From the NCBI GenBank assembly GCA_903924715.1, contig CAIYCP010000481.1, forward strand, positions 1 to 6,226: a stretch of 6,226 nucleotides of DNA. The letters are read 5' to 3'. The notes below the pieces were generated by a model. The model was not told where the DNA came from. It searched no databases and worked only from the letters and a program-made list of their open reading frames with translations. Positions 1-6,151 of this stretch are shown here, piece after piece; position 1 is the stretch's first letter, and every line of letters starts with the position of its first letter. Position numbers and translations under genes: made by a program. The DNA is from an uncultured beta proteobacterium (GTDB taxonomy: Bacteria; Pseudomonadota; Gammaproteobacteria; Burkholderiales; Burkholderiaceae_B).

Positions 1-1041
1 AAAGGTTGTAAACGTGATTGCCCCACGGGCGTCGATATGGCCAAGATTAAAATTGAAGCCCGTGCCGCCTGGGCGAACAAACATGGGTTAACACTGCGCG
101 AACGCTTAATCGCCTTTATGCCGCACTACGCGCCATGGGCCAGCCGCTTCGGCACAATCTTAAGCGTGGCCGAAGCGATTCCGTTCGTCGGATCTATAGC
201 CAAGCGCGCACTGGGCTTCGCAAGCACACGATCCTTGCCAAAATTTAAAAAACCCTTCTTAGACAACTCGACCCCCAAGGTCGACGGCCCCCTGACTTCC
301 GGCAAAGACGTTTTGCTGTTTGTCGATACGTTCAGCAATTACCTTGAATCCGAAAATGCACGTGCAGCCCAACAGGTCTTGCAAGCTGCAGGGTATACCG
401 TGCACTTGAATGTCCGCGCAGGCGAACGTCCACTATGCTGTGGTCGTACCTTTTTATCAGCCGGGCTCATTGAACAAGCTAAAGCTGAAGCGCGGCGAAC
501 GCTTGACACGCTCATGCCTTTTGTCTCGCAGGGCGTTGCGATTGTGGGGCTTGAGCCTTCGTGTCTCTTAACGCTGCGCGACGAGTTTTTGCAATATGGC
601 TACGGCGAGGCCGCTCAGCAGCTTGCCAAGCATGCATTTTTATTTGAAGAATTTTTAGTGCGTGAACAAAAAGCGGGCCGTTTTAAACTTGCGCTTGCGC
701 CAATTGACTATAACAATGCCCTGCTACATGGCCACTGCCATCAAAAAGCGTTTGATGCACTGACACCCGTGCAAACAGTCTTAAGCTGGATCCCAGAGCT
801 GAAAGTGTCGACTGTTGAATCGTCGTGTTGCGGAATGGCGGGCAGCTTCGGCTATGAAGCCGAACATCATCAGGCATCAATGCAAATGGCTGAGCTGTCG
901 TTATTACCGGCGGTGCGCAACCGCGCCGCCAGCACCGTGGTGGTTGCAGATGGCACCAGCTGTCGGCATCAAATTCACGATGGTGCTGACGTCGATGCCA
1001 TACATACAGCGCGACTCTTAGCGCAAGCGTTAAAGTCTTAA
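1..1041 (+). CDS. FAD-linked oxidase / (Fe-S)-binding protein, YdiJ-like, C-terminal part (5' end outside window)
   Basis: This is the C-terminal third of a large flavin and iron-sulfur oxidoreductase. The reading frame is open from base 1, so the gene starts upstream; the first ATG in view, at 37, is internal. The first residues, KGCKRDCPTGVDM, carry the last two cysteines of a 4Fe-4S ferredoxin motif ending in CP. Two CCG (cysteine-rich) domains follow: CCG at visible residues 146-148 with EPSC near 185-188, then HGHCHQKAF near 243-251 and SSCCGMAGSFGYE near 274-286. A late DGTSCRHQI lies near 317-325. This layout (FAD-binding oxidase, ferredoxin, GlpC/HdrD-like CCG domains) is that of E. 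coli YdiJ, a D-2-hydroxyglutarate dehydrogenase, and related D-lactate/glycolate oxidases. It probably oxidises a D-2-hydroxyacid and passes electrons to the respiratory chain; the exact substrate is not determinable. The family call is firm, the substrate is inference. A nitroreductase gene follows 38 bases downstream on the same strand. Confidence 0.9.
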   Translation, partial: KGCKRDCPTGVDMAKIKIEARAAWANKHGLTLRERLIAFMPHYAPWASRFGTILSVAEAIPFVGSIAKRALGFASTRSLPKFKKPFLDNSTPKVDGPLTSGKDVLLFVDTFSNYLESENARAAQQVLQAAGYTVHLNVRAGERPLCCGRTFLSAGLIEQAKAEARRTLDTLMPFVSQGVAIVGLEPSCLLTLRDEFLQYGYGEAAQQLAKHAFLFEEFLVREQKAGRFKLALAPIDYNNALLHGHCHQKAFDALTPVQTVLSWIPELKVSTVESSCCGMAGSFGYEAEHHQASMQMAELSLLPAVRNRAASTVVVADGTSCRHQIHDGADVDAIHTARLLAQALKS

Positions 1042-1079
1042 GCCGCAAGTCCTTTTTATTGTTTTTTTTGAGCATCAAC

Positions 1080-1697
1080 ATGACCAGTCAGATCAATACA
1101 TTAATCGAGCAACGCATTTCAACCAATCAGTTCGATCCCACCAAAGAGCTCAGTGCAGCACAAATAAAAGAGCTTGTACGACTTGCAACACGCGCGCCGA
1201 CTGCTTTCAATTTTCAAAATTGGAAATTCATTGCAGTGCAATCTAAAGCAGCCAAAGAACGCTTGAAAGCCGTCTCGTACGGTCAACAAAAAATTGTCGA
1301 TGCCTCGGTCACCTTTATCATCTGCGGCACACTCGAAGCGCATAAAACACTTTCGAAAGCGCTCAAACCTTCCGTAGAGGCTGGACTCCTTGATCAAGCC
1401 ATGCACGATAGCTGGGTGGCGATGGCAGCGGGTGGTCACGAAAACAATCCAGAACGCCAACGCGATGAAGCAATTCGCTCAGCGTCCATGGGCGCCATGA
1501 CCTTGATGTTGGCCGCGCAAGGCATGGGTCTGGTGACAGCCCCTATGATTGGCTTTGTTCCTGCAGACGTTTCGCGTGAATTTAAACTATCGGCCAACGA
1601 CATTCCAGCCATGCTGGTCGCCGTCGGTTACGACGCCCCAGGCAACTGGCCACAGAAGCCTCGTTTGCCCGTTGAAGACGTTTTAACGATCGTTTAA
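1080..1697 (+). CDS. Nitroreductase family protein (YodC-like)
   Basis: A 205-residue FMN-dependent NAD(P)H oxidoreductase of the nitroreductase superfamily, probably cytosolic and homodimeric. The length is typical. Family features in view are an N-terminal QRISTNQF (residues 11-18) in the place of the FMN-phosphate-binding RRSxRxF motif, ATRAPTAFNFQNWKF (36-50) matching the APSxxNxQPW region, ASMGAMTLMLAAQGMGL (135-151) as the core helix, and a VAVGY strand (181-185) before the C-terminal arm. From memory it resembles Bacillus subtilis YodC throughout. I chose ATG 1080 although the frame is open from a TTG at 1059: the extension (MFFLSIN) comes from a T-run and does not resemble the family N-terminus. 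The ribosome site is weak, only TGAG at 1069-1072. It may be co-transcribed with the oxidase gene upstream. The physiological substrate is unknown; nitroaromatic or quinone reduction is typical of the family. Confidence 0.88.
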   Translation: MTSQINTLIEQRISTNQFDPTKELSAAQIKELVRLATRAPTAFNFQNWKFIAVQSKAAKERLKAVSYGQQKIVDASVTFIICGTLEAHKTLSKALKPSVEAGLLDQAMHDSWVAMAAGGHENNPERQRDEAIRSASMGAMTLMLAAQGMGLVTAPMIGFVPADVSREFKLSANDIPAMLVAVGYDAPGNWPQKPRLPVEDVLTIV

Positions 1698-1720
1698 GTC
1701 AAGGACGTGATTTGATCGAA

Positions 1721-1755
1721 CCAGTGGATCAGCGATTAAGACGCCGATCCACTGG
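1721..1755. terminator. Inverted repeat between convergent genes, probable bidirectional terminator
   Basis: CCAGTGGATC (1721-1730) and GATCCACTGG (1746-1755) form a perfect 10-bp inverted repeat. After an A/C mismatch the stem can extend by three pairs, GCG (1732-1734) with CGC (1742-1744), leaving a 7-base loop. It lies in the 83-base gap between the stop codons of the nitroreductase (plus strand) and the CitE-like gene (minus strand), where a shared terminator is expected. Neither side has a clear T-run, so it is not a textbook intrinsic terminator; it could act with Rho or as a 3'-end stabiliser. Confidence 0.55.
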
Positions 1756-1780
1756 GGGTATCAGTCTTAACTATTAAGTA

Positions 1781-2644
1781 TTAGGCTAAAAGACCCAAGC
1801 GCTTAGCGAGCGCCACTGTGTGCTCTGCCTCAGTGATGAACGGTCCATCAATAAGTCGTCCATCCACGACAAAGGCACCAACCCCTTCAGCCAGTTTTTT
1901 GCTTGTCGCTTCGAGCACTCTGACCGCATGGGCAATCGCAGCATCGGTTGGCCGAAACACTTCGTTAACAAGTGCAATCTGCGTCGGATGAATGCAACTT
2001 TTACCTGCAAAACCCAAGCGTTGTGCGGCTTGCGCATCGAGCTTGAACGCTTCAGGATGGGCAATATCAACAAATGCACCATCGTACGCTTGTACACCCG
2101 CCTCACCCGCAGCAAAGCGCACAGCAACACGCACAGCCTGCAAGGCTGCAGGCTCGCAAGAGACAATCCCCAGTGGCGCAAATAAATCACCAAAACCAAT
2201 CTGCAAGCCCACCACCCTCGAGTGCGCACAGGCTAATTCTGCAGCACGCCGCAAACCTTTCGGCGATTCTATATTGACCAAAATACCGATCGGTCTCTTC
2301 AAGCCCCGTTCGGCCTCAAGGCGCTCGAGCTGCACTGCGACCGCTCGAATCGTGTCCGGGTCTTGCGCCATCGGAATATTCACCACATGGGTCGCCGCGC
2401 AAACGACGGCCTCGAGATCAGCGACGAAATGAGGCGTATCGACAGCATTGATTCGGACAACAATCAATTTATGGTGGCTTGATAAATCTTCTTTAAACAG
2501 CGTTTGTAGCGCGGCGCGCGCAGCAGGTTTGCTACGCTCTTCAACGGCGTCCTCAAGGTCAAACGAAATCGCATCGGCGGCGCTTGCCAGCGCCTTGGTA
2601 AACAACTCAGGCCGCGAAGCCGGTACGAATAATTTACTACGCAT
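1781..2644 (-). CDS. CitE-like CoA-ester lyase/aldolase (HpcH/HpaI superfamily)
   Basis: A 287-residue TIM-barrel C-C lyase of the citrate lyase beta-subunit (CitE) type. Family members cleave citryl-, malyl-, citramalyl- or related CoA esters with Mg2+. Visible motifs are SKLFVPASRPE (3-13), SFDLEDAVEERSK (27-39), VVRIN with the substrate-binding Arg (R64), ILVNIES with a metal-ligand Glu (E126), IGFGDLF with the second metal ligand (D153), and GKSCIHPTQI (214-223). Length and motif order fit the family. One oddity is that the usual hydrophobic-PK strand reads VVNIPMAQD (87-95), with Met where Lys is common. It is the last gene of the minus-strand operon and starts 17 bases after the cysteine hydrolase gene, with its own ribosome site. 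No CoA ligase or CoA transferase is in the window, so the acyl-CoA substrate must be made elsewhere, or the enzyme acts on a free acid. The family is well supported; the substrate is unknown. Confidence 0.9.
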   Translation of the reverse strand: MRSKLFVPASRPELFTKALASAADAISFDLEDAVEERSKPAARAALQTLFKEDLSSHHKLIVVRINAVDTPHFVADLEAVVCAATHVVNIPMAQDPDTIRAVAVQLERLEAERGLKRPIGILVNIESPKGLRRAAELACAHSRVVGLQIGFGDLFAPLGIVSCEPAALQAVRVAVRFAAGEAGVQAYDGAFVDIAHPEAFKLDAQAAQRLGFAGKSCIHPTQIALVNEVFRPTDAAIAHAVRVLEATSKKLAEGVGAFVVDGRLIDGPFITEAEHTVALAKRLGLLA

Positions 2645-2650
2645 GCAAAG

Positions 2651-2656
2651 TCCTCT
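2651..2656 (-). promoter_or_regulatory. Ribosome binding site of the CitE-like gene
   Basis: On the minus strand AGAGGA stands 6 bases before the ATG at 2644-2642, a good Shine-Dalgarno at normal spacing. It supports that start and shows that this last gene of the operon can initiate translation on its own, unlike the two overlapped genes before it. Confidence 0.75.
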
Positions 2657-2661
2657 AAATT

Positions 2662-3345
2662 TTATTTTTTGAATGTACTCAAATACTGAACAACCTCGAC
2701 CACACTTGTCACATCAGCAAATTGGCGATCCATATCAAATAGCGAAATCGCATGCGACACCGGGATTCGATCAAACACAGCCTCTTCGGGCACAATCGCA
2801 CGAAGATTATATGAAGCCGCGTCAAAGACAGTCGCTCGAATGCAATTGCTAGTGGCTCCACCAACAATAATGACGGTATCAATGCCTCGCTCATTCAAAT
2901 AGCCCAGTAAGGGCGTACCGTGAAAGCCGCTTGGCTTCTTTTTAACGAAAACAATATCCCGCGCCGAGGGCGTTAATTGCTCAACCAGTTCAGCCCCAAC
3001 TGAACCGGTCAGGCACCAGTGCTCAGATTGAAGTAAATCGCGTTTATTTCGATAAAGGCCCATATCGTTGCCAGAGCGATCAATTTCAAAGAGTGTAAAA
3101 AAACAAGGCACCTGGGCAAGCTGAGCGGCATGAACCACCTTGCTAATCTGCCCAACAGCAGTGCGCCCGACTTCGCCACAACTTGAGGGCCACGCCTGGT
3201 CTTGACCCGCGACGCCAACCATATATTTTTGAGCATCGATGACCAGAATCGCCGGCTTGACGCCAAAGCCCATTCGACGACCGAATTTTCCACGCGCCAA
3301 GACTGCGCGATCTTGTTCATTTAAATAGGAATCCCATAAAGTCAT
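2662..3345 (-). CDS. Isochorismatase-family cysteine hydrolase (N-carbamoylsarcosine amidase-like)
   Basis: A 227-residue cytosolic hydrolase of the isochorismatase-like superfamily. The catalytic triad can be placed as Asp in LVIDAQ (D37), Lys in VFVKKKPSGF (probably K135, four residues before the conserved Ser) and nucleophile Cys in GGATSNCIRAT (C168). The conserved GATSNC segment carries the non-proline cis-peptide region. The extended N-terminus (about 30 residues before the first strand) and the SSCGEVG segment (54-60) resemble the branch containing N-carbamoylsarcosine amidase and maleamate amidohydrolase rather than short nicotinamidases. Those enzymes release ammonia, with CO2 as well in the carbamoyl case. 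Its ATG overlaps the amidase stop codon (ATGA, 3345-3342), so translation is probably coupled; AAGGGG lies 8 bases upstream inside the amidase gene. Its position between an amidase and a C-C lyase suggests a second deamidation or decarbamoylation step. The family is firm; the substrate is inferred only as an amide or ureido acid. Confidence 0.9.
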   Translation of the reverse strand: MTLWDSYLNEQDRAVLARGKFGRRMGFGVKPAILVIDAQKYMVGVAGQDQAWPSSCGEVGRTAVGQISKVVHAAQLAQVPCFFTLFEIDRSGNDMGLYRNKRDLLQSEHWCLTGSVGAELVEQLTPSARDIVFVKKKPSGFHGTPLLGYLNERGIDTVIIVGGATSNCIRATVFDAASYNLRAIVPEEAVFDRIPVSHAISLFDMDRQFADVTSVVEVVQYLSTFKK

Positions 3346-4796
3346 TTGACTGACCCCTTAATGCGCTGCGCCTCATGCATGTTTGACAAACGATTCCAGC
3401 CACTCTCGATCTCTAGGCGGTGCGCGATCGATAACAAACGCGCCTCGCCAAAGGGACGTCCGATCAACTGCAATCCCATCGGCATGCCTTGGCTATCACA
3501 GCCCATTGGCATACTCAAAGCTGGCAAGCCCAAATAACTGAAGGGACGCGCCAAAGGCGTCAGCGCCGCCACCACGCCGAATACTCGTCCGGGACTTTCA
3601 ACATCCGCCTCTTCTCGCGTAGGAACTGGAATTGGCGTGGTTGGACAGATCAATACATCCAAATCTTTCATCACACCGTTCATAAAATCATTCAAGATTT
3701 TTGCGCGCATTTGTAACGCTTCAAGATATCGAACAGCGGGTACATGTAAACCTGGCTCGGTGCGCGAGAATACCGCCTGCGAATAAAGGTTTCCACGTTC
3801 ACGCATCCAGTCACCGTGCAACGTCGCGGCCTCGACTTTTGAAAAAACATCTGCCATCGCGTAGCACATTTCAATTTCGTTTGATGTCACGCGACCAATC
3901 TGACCAAAACAAACCGTCGCCGTTTTAATCAACTGCTCTAAGCCTTGTTCAATCTCTGGGTGATAGCCCGTGATTCCGGATAAAACGCCGATCCGACTGC
4001 CGTGTGCTGCCGATTCAAGCAGGCCCACATAATCGGGGACAGGTGCGGCCAAGCTTGAGGTATCCTGCGCATCGACCCCCGCAACAGCCTGTAGCAAAAA
4101 GGCGCAATCCTGTGCTGAACGTGTAATCGGGCCCACACAATCCAGCGAAAAAGCACGCGGAAAACACCCTGCCCGCGATACCCGACCGTAGGTCGGTTTT
4201 AAGCCGAATAAACCATTCATTGAAGCGGGCAAGCGAATCGAACCGCCAGTGTCTGAACCCAGCGAACCATAGACGACCCCCGCACCAACCGCCGCACCAG
4301 AGCCGCTTGAAGATCCACCAGAAATCCGATCTGAATCCCAGCTATTGCGACAATCGCCAAAGTGCGGATTTTGCCCTGTTGGCCCCGCAACCATTTCGTT
4401 CATGTTCAAAGGGCCCAAATCAATCGCACCCGCTCGCTCAAGCAAAGATAAAGCAGTCGCCGTGCGCGTGCCCGGAGCATTACCCGTCACTTTTGACCCC
4501 ACCGTGGTCGGTAACCCTTGACGCTCAAAACAGTCTTTGTGTGCGAGAGGTATGCCGTGCAGCGGGCCTCGCCAACATCCCTGCGCCGCTTCACGATCAA
4601 GTACAAACGCATGTTCAAGCGCACGATCGGCTTGAATTTCAATGAAAGCATTTATTTCTGGCTCGGCTTGCTGCGCACGTGCCAGAGCACGTTCGGTGAG
4701 CTGCACGGCCGATAGATCACCGCGACGTAAAGCAGCACCAATCAGCGCGATCGACTGCTCGAGTGGATCGGTAGGTTTCAACAGCGCAAGACTCAT
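3342..4796 (-). CDS. Amidase-signature family hydrolase (GatA/AtzE-like)
   Basis: A 484-residue amidase-signature enzyme that hydrolyses a C-N amide bond, releasing ammonia or an amine. The Ser-cisSer-Lys triad is complete: Lys in PLAHKDCF (K87), cis-Ser in GGSSSGSGAAV (S162) and nucleophile Ser in GSDTGGSIRLPAS (S186). The spacings of 75 and 24 residues equal those of FAAH (142/217/241). NMNEMVAGPTGQNPHFG (131-147) and GLKPTYGRVSRAG (198-210) further place it near the GatA/AtzE branch. The length is that of a single amidase domain, with no AtzF-type C-terminal extension and no signal peptide. It is unlikely to be the true GatA of the tRNA amidotransferase, because gatB and gatC are not alongside and the neighbours are catabolic. 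Its ATG overlaps the stop of a small upstream gene and its stop overlaps the next start, each by 4 bases, implying coupled translation with both. Substrate unknown. Confidence 0.93.
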   Translation of the reverse strand: MSLALLKPTDPLEQSIALIGAALRRGDLSAVQLTERALARAQQAEPEINAFIEIQADRALEHAFVLDREAAQGCWRGPLHGIPLAHKDCFERQGLPTTVGSKVTGNAPGTRTATALSLLERAGAIDLGPLNMNEMVAGPTGQNPHFGDCRNSWDSDRISGGSSSGSGAAVGAGVVYGSLGSDTGGSIRLPASMNGLFGLKPTYGRVSRAGCFPRAFSLDCVGPITRSAQDCAFLLQAVAGVDAQDTSSLAAPVPDYVGLLESAAHGSRIGVLSGITGYHPEIEQGLEQLIKTATVCFGQIGRVTSNEIEMCYAMADVFSKVEAATLHGDWMRERGNLYSQAVFSRTEPGLHVPAVRYLEALQMRAKILNDFMNGVMKDLDVLICPTTPIPVPTREEADVESPGRVFGVVAALTPLARPFSYLGLPALSMPMGCDSQGMPMGLQLIGRPFGEARLLSIAHRLEIESGWNRLSNMHEAQRIKGSVK

Positions 4797-5035
4797 AGAT
4801 TTACCTTACCATTGCTAGGATCTACATGCAGCAGCAATGCTTTTGCAAAGTCTTGAGGATGATCACCATAATGCAGTCGCCCAGCTGCGCCTGCGCGCAC
4901 GGCGTCATTTAAGCGCAAAACTTCTGCAGCAATTTGCTCAACACTAGAACGTGATTCAATCGAATGCAATCGCAGTGCAGTCGCCTGCAACGACACTTGC
5001 ATTGCCACCAGATCTTTTGCTTTTGAATCAACCAT
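4793..5035 (-). CDS. Small hypothetical protein translationally coupled to the amidase
   Basis: I do not recognise this 80-residue protein. It starts at ATG 5035-5033 behind GAGGG (5044-5040) and ends at TGA 4795-4793, which overlaps the amidase ATG (ATGA). The frame stays open upstream to about 5200, but that part is a shadow of the receptor gene's end. There is no signal peptide or membrane segment. Residues 5-50 look alpha-helical and partly amphipathic (LVAMQVSLQATALRLHSIE, then VEQIAAEVLRLNDAVRAGAA), followed by GRLHYGDHPQDFAKALLLHVDP (53-74). Size, helical character and location immediately before a GatA/AtzE-like amidase recall GatC and AtzG (DUF4089), small helical partners of amidase subunits, but I cannot align it convincingly to either. 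A role as accessory or stabilising subunit of the amidase is inference from position. Gene reality is well supported by spacing, ribosome site and the coupled stop/start; function is not. Confidence 0.75.
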   Translation of the reverse strand: MVDSKAKDLVAMQVSLQATALRLHSIESRSSVEQIAAEVLRLNDAVRAGAAGRLHYGDHPQDFAKALLLHVDPSNGKVNL

Positions 5036-5039
5036 CACA

Positions 5040-5044
5040 CCCTC
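5040..5044 (-). promoter_or_regulatory. Ribosome binding site deciding the start of the small gene
   Basis: On the minus strand GAGGG lies 4 bases upstream of ATG 5035 (reading GATGAGGGTGTGATG). It favours this ATG over the longer open frame that reaches back into the receptor gene. The spacing is slightly short but workable, and the GTG codon directly before the ATG is a less likely alternative. Confidence 0.6.
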
Positions 5045-5093
5045 ATCATTTGACACAAGAATTGATCGATCAGGTATTTCATACAGCCTAGCC

Positions 5094-6053
5094 CTACTGA
5101 ACGCCCGCTCGCTTTGCCATGATCTTCCAACGCACAACGTCTTTAACCAAAATTTCTTGAAAAACAGCCGGCGTTGTCGGCGCAGCCGTTGCACCCGCAT
5201 TTTTCAAAAAAGCGACGAACTCAGGTTCGACTAAAATCTCATTAATCGCTCGATTCATCTTATCGCGGATCGCGGCTGGTAATGCAGCGGGCGCAAACAC
5301 GCCCCACCATACGTCAACCGCATACGGGATACCCATCTCCGCCACAGTCGGGATTTGCGGCATGTCTGGCTCTCGGGCCTCTCCCGTAAAGGCTAGCTTT
5401 GGCAACTGGTCTGCCGCAGTCCCTTTTACCGAAGCCATGGTTGTCACGATCAAGTCTAAGCGGCCCGCAATTAAATCTAATTGTGCTGGCGCGATCCCTT
5501 TATAAGGGACCGCGGTCATTTGTATACCGACTGTTTCATTAAATAGCTCGGTCGCCATTTGCGTCGTGTCGCCTGGCCCAGCGCTGCCATAATTTATTTT
5601 TCCAGGATTCGCTTTGCCATACGCAATTAAATCAGCCACCGTCTTGGGGCCAAAATCCTGACGCGTCAGGATGATAAACGGCGCACGCGCCACGCGGGCA
5701 ACTGCTGAGAACGAGGTTGCAGGATCGTATGGTGTCTTTTGCACAGCCGAGGCAGTGGCCAGAGAACTTGAAACAAATAAAAACGTATAGCCATCGGGCG
5801 ACGAGATCGCAACTGCTTGGGCGCCAATCGAACCTGCCCCGCCGCCCTTATTTTCAATCACTACAGGTTGACCAAAGGCTTTGCTTAGACGCTCACCTAG
5901 CCGACGTGCGATCACATCATTACTGCCGCCAGGAGGAAAAGGAACCACGATATGAACAGGCGCACTGGGCCATAGCGTATCCGCGCAACTCAAACCGCCA
6001 GCAGTGAATAAGAACAGCCCGATTAACAGGCGAATAAATAAGCGATTCAACAC
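5094..6053 (-). CDS. Bug/TctC-family tripartite tricarboxylate transporter substrate-binding protein
   Basis: A secreted periplasmic solute receptor of the Bug (TctC) family, 319 residues from a GTG start. The signal peptide has basic LNRLFIR, a hydrophobic LLIGLFLFTAGG and a probable cleavage after SCA (residue 24), before DTLWPSAP. Family signatures are VHIVVPFPPGGSNDVIAR (33-50), VVIENKGGGAGSIGA (64-78), PDGYTFLF (86-93), INYGSAGPG (153-161), VPYKG (182-186), DLIAGRLD (193-200) and PTVAEMG (235-241). Bug receptors bind small carboxylates, amino acids or amides through main-chain contacts around the PGG loop. The longer open frame to 6164 is rejected as a start because it has no ribosome site and would bury the signal peptide. 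It is the first gene of the operon. No TctA/TctB membrane proteins are in view, common for orphan Bug genes in Burkholderiales. The ligand is probably the compound the downstream hydrolases act on (inference). Confidence 0.92.
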   Translation of the reverse strand: MLNRLFIRLLIGLFLFTAGGLSCADTLWPSAPVHIVVPFPPGGSNDVIARRLGERLSKAFGQPVVIENKGGGAGSIGAQAVAISSPDGYTFLFVSSSLATASAVQKTPYDPATSFSAVARVARAPFIILTRQDFGPKTVADLIAYGKANPGKINYGSAGPGDTTQMATELFNETVGIQMTAVPYKGIAPAQLDLIAGRLDLIVTTMASVKGTAADQLPKLAFTGEAREPDMPQIPTVAEMGIPYAVDVWWGVFAPAALPAAIRDKMNRAINEILVEPEFVAFLKNAGATAAPTTPAVFQEILVKDVVRWKIMAKRAGVQ

Positions 6054-6057
6054 AGCG

Positions 6058-6066
6058 CTCTCCTTT
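6058..6066 (-). promoter_or_regulatory. Strong ribosome binding site deciding the GTG start of the Bug gene
   Basis: On the minus strand AAAGGAGAG precedes GTG 6053-6051, with 6 bases between GGAG and the start codon. This is the best Shine-Dalgarno seen in the window. It selects GTG over the adjacent TTG (6050-6048) and over upstream ATGs at 6110 and 6164, and it gives a standard signal peptide. Confidence 0.8.
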
Positions 6067-6069
6067 CTG

Positions 6070-6097
6070 TCTTTAACTGTTGACGGTTCAACGTCAA
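6070..6097 (-). promoter_or_regulatory. Inverted repeat with a possible overlapping promoter upstream of the Bug gene
   Basis: On the minus strand TTGACG (6097-6092), six bases, then CGTCAA (6085-6080) form a perfect 6-bp inverted repeat. A second nested repeat, GTTGA/TCAAC, covers 6079-6092. TTGACG matches a sigma-70 -35 box at 5 of 6 positions, with a poor -10 (TAAAGA, 6075-6070) 16 bases on. A start from this promoter would fall almost on the ribosome site, so the repeat may instead be an operator or a short hairpin in the leader. It is the most symmetric element close to the start codon. Confidence 0.35.
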
Positions 6098-6151
6098 ACG
6101 AAAAATCCATGCTAGCACGGCCAAATAGTGGGTGCGGGGGGCTTGAGTCCG

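Noticed and set aside
1050..1069. T-rich stretch after the oxidase gene, considered as an intrinsic terminator
   Set aside because: The only hairpin I can draw (1013-1035) lies inside the coding end, contains a bulge, and is about 15 bases or more from the T-runs, so the geometry is wrong. The tract may simply be a U-rich leader.
1059..1079. Upstream TTG start for the nitroreductase, adding seven residues
   Set aside because: The extension is encoded mostly by a T-run, has no ribosome site and does not match the family N-terminus; ATG at 1080 fits better.
683..1081. Minus-strand open frame opposite the oxidase gene end
   Set aside because: It is the antisense shadow of the CCG-domain region and has no recognisable protein features.
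1820..2432. Overlapping plus-strand open frames opposite the CitE-like gene
   Set aside because: They are antisense shadows of a well-conserved gene, have low-complexity Ala/Ser/Arg-rich translations and no ribosome sites.
5063..5072. TGATCGATCA, a perfect 10-bp palindrome between the receptor and the small gene
   Set aside because: A 10-base palindrome is expected several times by chance in a window of this length, and nothing nearby supports a site.
5036..5200. N-terminal extension of the small gene to 135 residues
   Set aside because: The added part overlaps the receptor's 3' end in another frame, is rich in Arg, Lys and Phe unlike the rest, and the ATG at 5035 has its own ribosome site.
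5979..5993. Possible lipoprotein signal (GLSC) in the Bug receptor
   Set aside because: The residues before Cys do not fit a lipobox (Gly at -3, Leu at -2), and SCA followed by D is a normal signal peptidase I site; Bug proteins are usually soluble periplasmic proteins.
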